From assembly GCA_013115135.1 (NCBI GenBank), contig JABANP010000483.1:1-40300 (forward strand): a stretch of 40,300 bases of DNA. The letters run 5' to 3'. This stretch comes from Perkinsus olseni (lineage: Eukaryota; Perkinsozoa; Perkinsida; Perkinsidae). The translations under genes were made by a program, and so were the position numbers. Of the stretch, positions 7,775 to 17,610 are shown in pieces. The notes under the pieces are model-generated. The model searched no databases. It was not told the DNA's origin and saw only the letters and a program-made list of their open reading frames with translations. Each line of letters starts with the position of its first letter. Positions within the stretch are counted from its first letter, which is position 1.

Positions 7775-10538
7775 ATGTTCAGCAACATATTCTCGATCCC
7801 AGATTCCTGCGCTCTCTGTGGCGAATACGGTGATGGCTTGGATATGGTTCAATGCGATACCTGCGAACATTGGTACCACGTGGAATTGCTCATATATTGC
7901 TCGTAATGAAGGGCCATTTCAATCGAGGTACCACGTGGAACACTGCGCTGTAGGGTACGAGCCGGCTGATCACGCGAACACCAACATCCCTTGGTACTGC
8001 TCACGTTGCGACGGGCTAAGAAAGAGACGCCGTGTGGATTGCACATTTCTCACCGGGTTCATCAAGATGTGCCGACAGCTCCGTTTGCGCTGTGATACAA
8101 GCACCGAGAGTGGAAGGCAGTTGATGGTATGTGGAATAATCGCTTGCATACGTCTGTGCGAAACATTGTAACATCTCCACTGTCAGGGTCTCATTACACA
8201 AACAGGACCGAATGTGTCAGAAACCGCATTGCGTACATTCTGGGAGTCCACAGGCGAGCAGTTCGATCTAGCAATGCTGCTAGGGTAGATGGCGGGTGAA
8301 GAGTTATCCTGCGATCGATCGGGCACTCACACCTGCGCTTCGAGAAGGTCCGCATGCGGTGCAACCTAGGTACATACAGCGTCACTTGCCTTTCAAAGAT
8401 GTGCACGAAGTTGTGATCGGAGAGTACGTGGGGATACAGCTAGCACACGAGATTCAGCGAGTCTTTCAATCGTATCAAATGAAGGTATAACAGAGCTTTC
8501 TTCTTCCACAGTGACGTGATTCGCTCAGGTTTTCAAGAAGGAGGCGGCGACGCTCCTCCGCTCTAAGCTTGCTCTGCTCGATAGCGATTTCCCCAATGCA
8601 GACGATCCGGATCGAAGCTCTCTGTGGAAGCGCAATGTCTTACTCTGGTTGGTCCTTGAACCTGCCTTCCGAGTCCTCACTACAGCTGATGCAGATCGGC
8701 TCGAAGCGGCAAACCTGACCGTGGAGAGGTTTCTGGTGGAGGGCGTTCGATCCTTATGGGGTACCGTCGTTTCGAGGCAGACGCTGTGGCAGGATCTAAG
8801 GCCCCGTATGATCTCCATGGTCCAAGCCAGCCGTATGGCAGCTATCCAGAAAGCGGAGATTATCCAGAAGCTGGATAGTGGGATATCGGGTGCGCCACGA
8901 TACATAGACCTGAAGAAGGTGAAGTTACCGAAGTTCCTCTTTGGTATAAGTCAAGACCGCTTCGCAAAACAAGTTGTGAGGAAGACTACGACAGACGATG
9001 CTGTCCTGACTCTGTGTCACGTGTTACAGTATGATGGGAGCCGTGTAACTTTCCAGGGACCTGAGTTTCGATGCCCCTTGGCCCTCGCAGTCTACGCAGT
9101 CAAAGCCAAGCAAGAACAGGCAGTATGTGCGGTCTGTCTAATTGTTGACGAAGAGAGCAGGTTTTGGAAATGCGAATGTGGTCAAGCATTTTGCAACACT
9201 TGCCTCGCTGATGTTATGATATCCGCTGCCTGCAGAGTGGCCAACACTGGCCGCCCTGTGGTCGAATTATGCCCTCTTTGTCGTCAGTGCTGGAACTCCC
9301 GACCGGACCTAATCGAACTCCGAAGAGAGTCTTATCGTTATTTCAATGACGTGCTGCAGTTGAACGGAAGACGATGTCCACTCACCGAAGCTCAGTGCAG
9401 ACTGCCTCAGAACGATGACTTCAATTTGTCAGTGCCTCGAGCGATCTCCCTCATGTTACTCTATACTGACCTTGATAATTGGATTCTCACTATCCGCCGC
9501 TCTCTGTCGATTCCTGATGCAACCCCTGATTTGGCAGTCATCGCTACGTATGGGCGAAATCTTATTCAAACCCTACCTCTGTTGAATCCTGATGAGGGCG
9601 CCCTTAGGGTTTTCAATCAGGCTCCACCGATGAATGAGGCTGCGCCCGCCGACCAGCCTGTCAACGGTCCCGCAGCCGACCAACCTGTCAACGGTCCCGC
9701 AGCCGACCAACCTGTCAACGGTCCCGCAGCCGACCAACCTGTCAATGGTCCCGTCGCCCAGCAGCCTGTCAATGGTCCCGCAGCCGAGCAGCCTGTCAAT
9801 GGTCCCGTCGCCCAGCAGCCTGTCAATGGTCCTGTCGACCAGCAGCCTGTCAATCCTCCTGCAATCGAGCAGCCTGTCAACGAGCCCGTCGCCCAGCAGC
9901 CTGTCAATGGTCCCGCAGCCGAGCAGCCTGCCAATCCTCCTGCAGTCGAGCAGCCTGTCAATGGTCCTGTCGACCAGCAGCCTGTCAATCCTCCTGCAAT
10001 CGAGCAGCCCGTCAATGGTCCCGTCGCCCAGCAGCCTGTCAATCCTCCTGCAGTCGAGCAGCCTGTCAATGGTCCCGTCGCCCAGCAGCTTGTCAATGGT
10101 CCCGTCGCCCAGCAGCCTGTCAATGGTCCCGTCGCCCAGCAGCCTGTCAATGGTCCTGTCGACCAGCAGCCTGTCAATCCTCCTGCAGTCGAGCAGCCCG
10201 TCAATGGTCCCGTCGCCCAGCAGCCTGTCAATCCTCCTGCAGTCGAGCAGCCCGTCAATGGTCCCGTCGCCCAGCAGCCTGGCAATCCTCCTGCAGTCGG
10301 GCAGCCCGTCAATGGTCCCGCAGCCGTTGAGCAGCTTGGGAATGATCCCGCGGCCGCAGGGCAGCCGGGCGGCATCCCACTGGCGAATGCTGGACACGCA
10401 GACGTCCCTCAGCAAGCCGGACCTCATCAACTTGTAGCCAACCAAGCAGCCGGTCAGGATGCCGGGGGAAATGGCCATGCTGGGAATAATGAAGATGACA
10501 GAGCAGAGGTAGACAGGGGATGTAGGCATTATGGGTGA
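7775..10538 (+). CDS. PHD finger + RING-like protein with ~26 nine-residue repeats (5 exons)
   Basis: Exons 7775-7872, 7928-8126, 8187-8284, 8370-8484 and 8529-10538 join into exactly 840 codons. Introns are 55, 60, 85 and 44 bp, all GT-AG. Residues 10-55 form a PHD finger: CALC, CDTC, EHWYH, a Cys after the His, then WYCSRC; the last half appears only after the first intron is removed. Residues ~369-424 are RING-like: CAVC, CECGQAFCNTC and CPLC, with Cys in the usual His position. Residues ~540-770 are repeats of the type AADQPVNGP. PHD and RING domains bind histone tails or E2 enzymes, so a chromatin- or ubiquitin-linked role is possible but is inference. A FLYWCH-MULE transposase gene follows 180 bp downstream on the same strand, so this could be transposon cargo. 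Confidence 0.8.
7873..7927 (+). other. 55-bp intron bounded by a 14-bp direct repeat
   Basis: The intron begins GTACCACG and ends ATCGAG. GGTACCACGTGGAA is present at 7872-7885 across the 5' junction and again, perfectly, at 7927-7940 across the 3' junction. Left in place, the intron breaks the reading frame with a stop; removed, it restores the second half of the PHD finger. Confidence 0.8.
9640..10330 (+). repeat. 27-bp in-frame repeat array encoding PVNGP units
   Basis: About 26 units of 27 bp lie within the last exon of the PHD/RING gene. The first four are nearly identical; later ones alternate VAQQ, AVEQ, VDQQ and AIEQ before PVNGP or PVNPP. The DNA is as conserved as the protein, so the array is young. 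It also opens long antisense frames at 9573-10529. Confidence 0.9.
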
Positions 10539-10717
10539 TTACCCTTCGCTACAGCAATCACAGGGAACAATTCCCATCCTTAGTTAGAACGACTTGTATG
10601 AAAATTTAAGAGAATTATGAGAATTTCTAACGCCTATGAGCTATAGCTTCCAACTAGCGTATTCGTGATGTTACTCCTTGGGAGTGGCTTCCTCATCAAT
10701 GCCTCGCTTTTCTTTAG

Positions 10718-12178
10718 ACACGCGTCGGAGCAACGATACCACAAGACGCCTTTTCCACAACCAACAGAGGCGTTAAGAGCGTTTGGCTTGGAGATCGTCA
10801 GTGGCGACTTGTGAAGACCCTGCAGCAAGGCAAGGAAAGATACAGATGCTGCGGATGCAGCGCGTCTCTCACTCTCAAAACTACTGACAATATTTGTATG
10901 ATTTTTCGGATCACTTCCCCTCACCCTGACAATTGTTCAACCCCCCCGGACCCTGCCCGCCGCGAACAGACTCTTTTGAGACGGCGCGTGCAGCACCAGG
11001 CTGCAGAAGCTCCAGTCAACGCGGATGTTGTGAGGGAGATAATCGCTGATCACGGTAATGTCTACACAAACACCCGTGATCAGCGGAATCTGACGACTGC
11101 TGCCTATAGGGCGACCAACAGTCATTCCTCCGCGAATGCACTTCGTGATTTCGACACCGATCGCGCTGGGTATTACGAGGACTTTGTCTCTAGGGTTGAA
11201 CAACTTGCTGGAACTTGTCGGGGTAGCGATGATCGATTTTTATTGTATAGGAACCGCACTCGTCCCATGCTGATTTTCGCTGCCGACCGCAATATTGTAG
11301 CTCTGAATCAAGCATCCGGGATGATTTGGGACGCTACTTTTACAGTAGCGCCCAGGGGATGGTCCCAGCTATGGACTGGCGTCGCTGAGATCGACGGCCA
11401 TTATATTCCTGTGTACTACGTGCTTATGGCGAGCAAGAGTCAGGAGGATTACGAATTTGCACTCCTCCAGATTCGAACGGATCTCGCGCAGAGGCAGCTG
11501 TTCCACTTAGTATCCTCGTTCTACTATATAACTGATTACGAGGTTGCAATGAGGAACGCTCTGCAGGACGTCTGGGAAATCGAACCAGATAAGATCCAAG
11601 GTTGCTACTGGCACTTGTGCAGATCATGGGTCCGAAAAATTTCGGAGACCATGGCTCAGGAATATAGGGCGCCGGAGAGGATTAGATCTGATAAGAGCAA
11701 GTGGTTGCATCGGTTGTGTGGGTTGCCTTGCCTAACACTCGACGAATGTACACGTGCCTGGCAACACCTGCAGAATACGGCCCCGCAATCCCCTGACGTA
11801 ACGGAGCTCATAGGCTACCTCAATGCCACGTACATGGGTCCTGACTCAACGTTCCCACCGGGACAGTGGTGCCGAGCTCCACTTGCGGATGCTCCTCAAC
11901 GAACTAGTAATCCAGCTGAGGGGTTCCACAACTTTATCAACCGTCCCTTTCGTAGAAGACATCCCAACGTGGATGATTTCTGCGAGCGACTGTGCCTCTC
12001 GCAATCGCAGTCCGAGACTAGGCTGAACTCCGTGGAGGCAGGGATTCCTGCACACTCCCGGAGTCTTGAGCCCAGGCGTGCGGGTCACTACCAAGCTTAT
12101 CATCGAGGAGCTTTAAGTATAGATTTGTATTTGGAGCGAATAGCGCAGTTGAGCGGTGTATCGGCACGGGACGTCTAG
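10718..12178 (+). CDS. Mutator-like (MULE) transposase with FLYWCH-type zinc finger
   Basis: The frame is open from 10718, right after TTTCTTTAG, which would serve as a 3' splice site; the true start lies in an unresolved upstream exon or at an internal Met. A FLYWCH-like finger comes first (DRQWRLVK, RYRCCGCSASLTLK, SPHPDNC). The MULE core follows: WDATF near 11327 carries the first catalytic Asp, ITDYE near 11530 the second, GCYWHLC near 11600 the family's CxxH motif, and NPAEGFH near 11907 the Glu. The protein is ~480 aa, typical for compact MULE transposases. No frameshift or internal stop interrupts the core. I could not find terminal inverted repeats by eye, so the element's limits are unknown. 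Activity is inference; family membership is well supported. Confidence 0.85.
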   Translation, partial: TRVGATIPQDAFSTTNRGVKSVWLGDRQWRLVKTLQQGKERYRCCGCSASLTLKTTDNICMIFRITSPHPDNCSTPPDPARREQTLLRRRVQHQAAEAPVNADVVREIIADHGNVYTNTRDQRNLTTAAYRATNSHSSANALRDFDTDRAGYYEDFVSRVEQLAGTCRGSDDRFLLYRNRTRPMLIFAADRNIVALNQASGMIWDATFTVAPRGWSQLWTGVAEIDGHYIPVYYVLMASKSQEDYEFALLQIRTDLAQRQLFHLVSSFYYITDYEVAMRNALQDVWEIEPDKIQGCYWHLCRSWVRKISETMAQEYRAPERIRSDKSKWLHRLCGLPCLTLDECTRAWQHLQNTAPQSPDVTELIGYLNATYMGPDSTFPPGQWCRAPLADAPQRTSNPAEGFHNFINRPFRRRHPNVDDFCERLCLSQSQSETRLNSVEAGIPAHSRSLEPRRAGHYQAYHRGALSIDLYLERIAQLSGVSARDV

Positions 12179-12641
12179 CGAGTAGTCTACACTAATCTTT
12201 TCTCCTTGTAACTTTAATACTTGTTTCTGAGTATTCTTCATGGTTGAGTTCCTTAGTGGAGTCACTCCACTGGAGTGCATGGGTGTTCAGTGGTGAAGGG
12301 CAGTGATTCACGGCGATTGCAATGCGGCCCTCGCATGAGGATGCCGAGTCGGAATTCCCGATGAAACCGCCTCGTAATGAACGCACATCATTTGCAGCGT
12401 ACGTAGCATGCCGCTGAGACTCATCGGCTGAGTCAATTGCACCAAGCCCCGCTTGGAGGGTAGTGCAGACAATGAAGGTCTCGAGTCATCTTGGCACAAC
12501 TTATCCCATACGAATGTTGTGAAAATTGTTTCACAATGAACACGTAGGGCCACGTAACGAACATTAGCATATATGCACTCACCCGCCCCGGAAAAGACTG
12601 TGACATACTGCTGATGTTATCAGCCCGATAAATAACGAGTG
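12179..12641. other. Non-coding stretch between the MULE gene and the SINE
   Basis: No gene supported. A local inverted repeat (AGTCACTCCACTGGAGT, ~12260) and GTGAAAATTGTTTCAC near 12520 are the only symmetric features. The 3' terminus of the MULE, if one is present, should lie here. Confidence 0.35.
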
Positions 12642-12654
12642 AACATCTCCATCA
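12642..12654 (+). repeat. Left target-site duplication of SINE
   Basis: The 13-bp word AACATCTCCATCA is repeated perfectly at 12925-12937, directly after the A-rich tail of the SINE. Confidence 0.85.
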
Positions 12655-12924
12655 CCACCAAAATGGCATAATGGGGAGAATGTGTGGTTAACACGCACTC
12701 CCCCCAGGTTCGAATCTTGGTGGGAGCACCTCGGTGCGACAAGCAGGCCTGCAGTCCAATTACCCCCGCCGCAAGGCAGGAGGCCCGGGCAACACTGTCT
12801 CACGACAGGGTTGGCAAAAACCGGACTAACCGTCGGTGACCACAATGGTCAATGCGACCTGTGGTCGGCTGGACTACAGCCCTGGTACTGATCGGATGAT
12901 CACACACCTGGCCGGAAGCAAAAA
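12655..12924 (+). mobile_element. tRNA-derived SINE (~270 bp)
   Basis: The head has a pol III A box (TGGCATAATGGGG, ~12664) and a B box (GGTTCGAATCT, 12712-12722). Around the B box a T-arm-like stem can be drawn (CCAGG/CTTGG), and upstream a TGTGT/ACGCA stem resembles an anticodon arm. A GC-rich unrelated body follows and the element ends in an A-rich tail. Perfect 13-bp duplications flank it, which is diagnostic for target-primed insertion. The SINE would depend on a LINE partner in trans; none is visible in the window. ORFs across it at 12579-12891 are incidental. Confidence 0.85.
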
Positions 12925-12937
12925 AACATCTCCATCA
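12925..12937 (+). repeat. Right target-site duplication of SINE
   Basis: Perfect copy of the 13-bp word at 12642-12654, overlapping the end of the A-rich tail. Confidence 0.85.
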
Positions 12938-14043
12938 TTAACTTCCGCTATCCCACCGCACCATAGAAACGTAACATCCAACACAACCGTCCTTATTTCA
13001 ATATGTAGTCATCTCGTGAAAAGGGAAAACATATATGACCCAAAACTCCTCCTTTACGCGAGGCATCATGCTCAGTGATACATGGAAATCCACATGGCAA
13101 ATGTCTTGGAAATCTATCTTCACTGGCCTATCTTCATGCTGCGTAACCTGCAACGCAGTATCATCGTCAGCCGAACCACCTTGCGGGCGAGCGCTACTTC
13201 GATCGTAACCGATCCTATACCGGACAGCAACAATTGCTATGATGAGCTTCTGCGTGCACTCCAGCAACCTACCAATGGTGCTGAAATACGCTATGAACGG
13301 CAGATAAACACCTTTCAGCAAGCCACTGATGTTACCCATACATGGAAATCGTGCGCAACTGTTGCATTTGAGTAACATAGCGAGGTTGCTCGAATTTACA
13401 TGCTCAAAATCTGACTTTTCAGCAACTCACCAGCAACGTTGCCGAAATGGATCAAGGCAAAATGCGTTAATGTGGCGAGCATGCCGAAATGTTACCTTTC
13501 TAGCACGTCTCATGCTGCTGAAACATCACCCCATCACTTTTCACGCACCTCCGCAACGTTGCGGTAATTCTGATGTTGCTGAAATGTATTAAATTCTTAT
13601 TATTGATCCAGGATTGATAGCCCAATGATGACGAACACAGTGAAGCAACGCAACGCAACGAAGTGGTGGAAATTGAATCCTGTATCATGGCGAGCGCCTT
13701 TGAAAGTGCGCTGTTCCCACCGCGACCGCCCAGTTATCTGCTCAGAGTGTCAGGAATACTCGCGTAGTGAACCCGACCCAAAGATGTACTGCAACTCAGA
13801 AGCAACCAAACGTATAGATAATACCCAAGGTGACACGAGTCACCAGCTATACGATACGTCGACAAACCACGTCAGACAACTTATGTCGGACAACTACGTC
13901 TGATTACGAAGCTACGAACGTAATCGATCTAGCAAAGCTTAGCTTGAAGCACCCGTCCCGCACTACAAAAGTGCACAATTGTGCAGCGCTGTCCCGATTC
14001 CGGCCGAAACCCCACTTCACACCGTCACAAGAGTTATCCTTGA
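12938..14043. other. Intergenic region with dispersed-repeat remnants
   Basis: No gene can be supported; the open frames at 13082-13375 and 13625-13903 lack domains and splice consistency. From 13370 to 13590 the words GTTGCTGAAATG, GCAACGTTGC and GCTCAAA recur, with a perfect 14-bp palindrome CCGCAACGTTGCGG at 13551-13564. TACATGGAAATC occurs at both 13079 and 13340. These echo the words at 4590-4760. Confidence 0.4.
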
Positions 14044-14915
14044 ATGGTAGTCCTCGAAAAGGACTTGCAGCGGCAGGTGGAAGAACTGAAGGCTCTTACT
14101 ATCCATCTGAAGTGCCGAGTAGAGGCTCTCGAAGCAGGACAGCCCCATGATACGGATTATATTTGTACGATCTGTAGGAGCAATCACCATCCGATGTACC
14201 TTCTGTAGGCCCGAAGTGCCGTACCGTCAGCGTGGGGCCTTCCACCCCTCAGCAAGGGAAGCGAGCTCGGGAACGCATCTCCTCCGGATCTGCGAGCACC
14301 CGCAGCAGTCCTAGAGCCAGCGCCGACGCCTCGCCATGCGCCCAGGATAGCCCCGTGGTCGGCGATACTCCTGCTACTCCTATAGCGAGAAAGCGTAGGA
14401 GGCGACGTCCGGATCTGAAAGGTACTGCTAGAGGGTTATGGGTATTAGCGTTCACTAGGCTTCATTGCAGCTTCCGTGCGAATGCTTGCTTGGCCTTAGA
14501 CGGTTCTTGTGATAACCTCCAGTCTCCCTCAGATGAAGGTGTACGGAAATGTGAACTTATCATGGTGCAAGGCGTGGATGCCCACGTTGTTTCTCGCATA
14601 GCATTGGTGTGGGTGAGGAAAAGCGTCTTTGGCTGCTTTCACGACTGCCAAGTTTTCAAAGAGTTAATCGAAGCGGACCCTAATTGTTGGGAGTTTTCGG
14701 CACGTGATGGTAAGGATGGAGAGCGTAGGGAGGTGGGCAGTCGCGAGCGAGTTATTGAGGTTATAAGGGACTTCAAGAGTCCAGTCATCATAGCAAGGGA
14801 GATATGCACCATTGAAGACAGTGAATGCGAAAGCTGTGAAGGCGAGCGGGAACCCGTCGCTGACGGTGGCCTCACACAGGAACCGGGCGTCCAGGACTGG
14901 ATGCTCCTGGATTGA
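14044..14915 (+). CDS. Hypothetical protein: N-terminal coiled coil, CxxC motif, basic/NLS stretch
   Basis: The ATG at 14044 opens a frame with a short heptad-like helix (VLEKDLQRQVEELKAL) followed by YICTICRSNHH, a possible half zinc finger. A putative 35-bp GT-AG intron (14196-14230) joins it in frame to the 227-codon open frame ending at 14915; 35 bp is shorter than the other introns here, so this joint is tentative. The second exon contains a strongly basic RKRRRRRPD run, a likely nuclear localisation signal, and an acidic C-terminal third. No known family is recognised. Its stop lies 25 bp from the end of the convergent GST gene. Confidence 0.5.
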
Positions 14916-14939
14916 ATACCGCGTACCGCGAGACGAAGC

Positions 14940-15997
14940 CTATGAGTGGCTACTGTTTTGTCTATGAGCCAGGCCGAAGTTGACTAATGTGTTCCTGACA
15001 GCTGCAACCTCGGACATTCGCGATAGCCAGTCAAAATACTTGCCGAGCTGCGGATGATTATCCCGCGACAAAGTGAACTGTGGGCCTGAGAACGAATTCC
15101 ATTATCTTTACTCACAACCATCAGGTCTACCTTTGGCAGCGCCGAGCACTGCTGTGGCATAAGCGAAGGGATACAAGGCAACATCAACGATACAAGGCGA
15201 CGTTCCGTTATAAAACGGGCCAACCATCTGAGAACATGACAAGCATGATGCTCACTGTATAGTCACAGCACCCTCACCTCCGAGCTGAAGCTCTCCAATG
15301 CTGCTATCATGTCGGGGAACACTTCAGGTTTATTTCGACGAAAGCACTGAATGAAACGGTTGCAGAAGGATGAGTTGAAAGCCTCTGCTGCCTTCATCAG
15401 TCGCCGCCTGATCCCAAAATAGGAACATCAAACTGAGAGTGCGCTTTTGGGGGATCGAGACCATGGTGATCAACTCAAACAAATCTAAGACTATCGCAAC
15501 TAGTAGACCAAACTGAAAGGCATCGAAGCCTCCTGTTTCTGAGGGCCTACCTTACCTTTCCTCATCATCATCCGGGAGCAAAGGCTTCGTTGCCAGACCA
15601 GATCTGCGGGCTAACCCATCCAGGTACTCAACAACGTTCAAAGATTCGACAACCTGGGCCACCGGAGTGCAGCGGTCTGTGACCAGTCAGTTCCAACTCG
15701 TACAACTTCCCGGTTTCCGTTATCGTGTTCGACGATCAGCGTCGGTACCAAGCCCTTGGGATTGTTCTCGAGGAGTAGAGGGTGCTTGCTGTAACCGTTC
15801 GGCCCTGGGTTGAGACATTCGATGTGCTCGAATGGGATCTGCCGAAGAATGCAAGGGAAGTTTCAGCGTCGTTCGGGCGTAAGCCTACGGTGTACCTTGT
15901 GCCACTCTAGGGCTATGCGGGCCCTCTGAGCGTAGGGACAGAAGAAAGCCGTCAGGAAGCGGATTGATGGCAGCTTGTGGTGATTGTCGGCAGCCAT
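14940..15997 (-). CDS. Omega-like glutathione S-transferase (6 exons)
   Basis: Exons 15896-15997, 15704-15838, 15556-15653, 15278-15407, 15131-15227 and 14940-15085 join to 236 codons (235 aa, normal GST length); introns are 57, 50, 148, 50 and 45 bp, all GT-AG. The N-terminal thioredoxin fold shows FFCPYAQRARIALEWH, in which the Cys is the expected catalytic residue of omega/dehydroascorbate-reductase-type GSTs. GLVPTL holds the cis-Pro, and ESLNVVEYLD the Glu-Ser glutathione-binding pair. The C-terminal helical domain has GPFYNGTSPCIVDVALYP and ends with HPQLGKYFDWLSRM. It probably catalyses glutathione-dependent thiol transfer or reduction in the cytosol. The third intron is longer than the rest, and a small missed exon there is possible. 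Confidence 0.9.
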
Positions 15998-16612
15998 GAT
16001 TGAAAAAATTCTGCACACTGCGGACCGACGAAAACAAGGGACTGCGGTTTCACAGTAGTATCATACTACTAGTACGGACAGATGACTTGATACCAACTTT
16101 TGCGCAACTCACCACACGATGTCACTACAAATCGCGCTGTATCGACTCGAGGCTGCTGAATACCATCTTTCGTGCTTCCTATTCCAAACTCATCCGTATC
16201 AACTTGAATTGGTATACAATCATATGTATCGGCAAAATCATCAACCTCACATTAGAAAAGCCGCACAAAACTTCAGAATGAATGTTCTCATAAATCACGG
16301 AGTTCACACCCGTAGAATTGACGCTAAATGCCATAGCCACCGAGCGAGGCGTTCTAAGACTCCAGCACGGAAGGATGCTAACGCCGTCTCTCGCCGAGGC
16401 TTCGTCTCGGGAAAAGCGTGCTTCGCGGCATACCCTTCTCGTCCAGATCCCCACATCATAGGTCATCGCGAGTGTCGAGGGACAGAGCTCTTTGGTCTTT
16501 AACCCAACAGCTTCCAGAGCTTAAAAATCGTCCAAACCATGGCGAAGACGCACGACCGCAGGAGTACTCAGAAAGGTAGACGGACGCCGCCTCGAGCTCT
16601 GGTGATGCCGAC
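15998..16612. other. Region upstream of the GST gene, nothing recognised
   Basis: Overlapping frames on both strands (16000-16502 plus, 16179-16466 minus) have no domain or splice support. The sequence would hold the GST promoter and the 3' end of the next minus-strand gene. Confidence 0.35.
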
Positions 16613-17509
16613 TCAAATGGGGCAATAGGCGGGAAGGGCGCACTTCGACACGAGCCGGAGGTCGTACCTGAGAGAGAGCGATAAAATAAGTGCAACAAAT
16701 GCACGCAAGCGAAACGAGCCTTTGGATTGACGGGGCTAAGTGCGTGACCAAACGGGGACCTGGGTGCGCGATACTCACTTAGTTTCCGAGAGAGCATCGC
16801 TGGACTCGTTGACGAGACGGTAGACGCAGCCACGCTGAACTACACGACTACACAAGTGATGGCCTGACAACAATCAGGATACAAGAGTACCCTTGCACGG
16901 CTGGAATCATGACCACCTGCTCGAGCGACCCCTAGGCGGAAGGCTTTGAGGTCCGCATGATCTCTACAGGCCAGCTCTAACATCCCCCACTGAGCACAGT
17001 CATGGCTTGATAAAGATATGAATTGAACCGTATCAGAGGTATAGTATCTAGGTTGAAGGTAGATACATGATGAGAGGAAGCTCGTCGACTGTCGATTGGC
17101 TGAGAGAGCATCAGCTCGCCGAGGATATTGGACGACGCGAAAGATGTACCAGGAGAATGATTTGACAATTATGGAATCAGCATCTCACGTATAGCATTTG
17201 ACGTCGAAGTCGGTATCATTGATGATCATGAATGGTAAGCATCCACCCTCCTTCTTCCGGTATCTGTCGTCGTTCTCTACCAACAAATGCAAGCCATCAT
17301 TGCCCTACTGTTGCATGAGTATCCATACCGCTGGCGCCGCCACTACTCCTACCCCGAAGCCCACCCAGGATGCGTACCTAACCGTCGCCAACAAACCCAA
17401 GATTAGCAGTACAAGCTAACGACCGGCACGCTGAGTGTCCATGAACTACGTCTAATGACCCGCGTTCGTGTTTCTAATATATCTCAAGGACAGCATGAGA
17501 ACGAACCAT
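16613..17509 (-). CDS. Small secreted Cys-containing protein, unknown function
   Basis: Exons 17353-17415, 17189-17304, 17067-17088, 16891-16989, 16779-16834 and 16613-16667 fit together in continuous phase with GT-AG introns of 48-111 bp, giving at least 136 residues. The first of these begins LVLLILGLLATV, a signal-peptide core. The best start is an ATG at 17507-17509 followed at once by a GT donor, so the first intron would split directly after the start codon; this is tentative. The mature part includes a GNDGLHLLVENDD segment, MIINDTDFDVKCY and VYRLVNESSDALSETK, with several cysteines spread along the chain. I recognise no family. The alternative acceptor at 17099 would end the protein early at 17048. 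Confidence 0.5.
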
Positions 17510-17610
17510 CGCTCCGCTGAGAGCATAGAGGTGATGCACTTATAGCGTTGTCGCATGACTGGCTATGTTCTATGCCTCTTAACAACCTGGCAATCCTCTC
17601 TCTCCGTCAC

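Noticed and set aside
9573..10529. Long minus-strand ORFs (318 and 252 codons) over the PVNGP array, and a third plus frame
   Set aside because: They arise because the 27-bp repeat has no stop in several frames; the plus frame continues from RING-coding sequence and is the real one.
7560..12560. Terminal inverted rep­eats of the MULE around GCATGAGG (7638 and 12335)
   Set aside because: The shared word is in direct, not inverted, orientation and does not extend.
12660..12735. Functional tRNA gene
   Set aside because: A and B boxes and T-arm are present, but the acceptor stem does not close and the sequence continues into a SINE body with A tail and target duplication.
12579..12891. ORFs on both strands in the SINE
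   Set aside because: They lie in a tRNA-derived element with target duplications; no protein motif.
16456..16833. 125-codon minus ORF
   Set aside because: It runs through an intron of the spliced secreted-protein model in another frame and has biased Ser/Arg composition.
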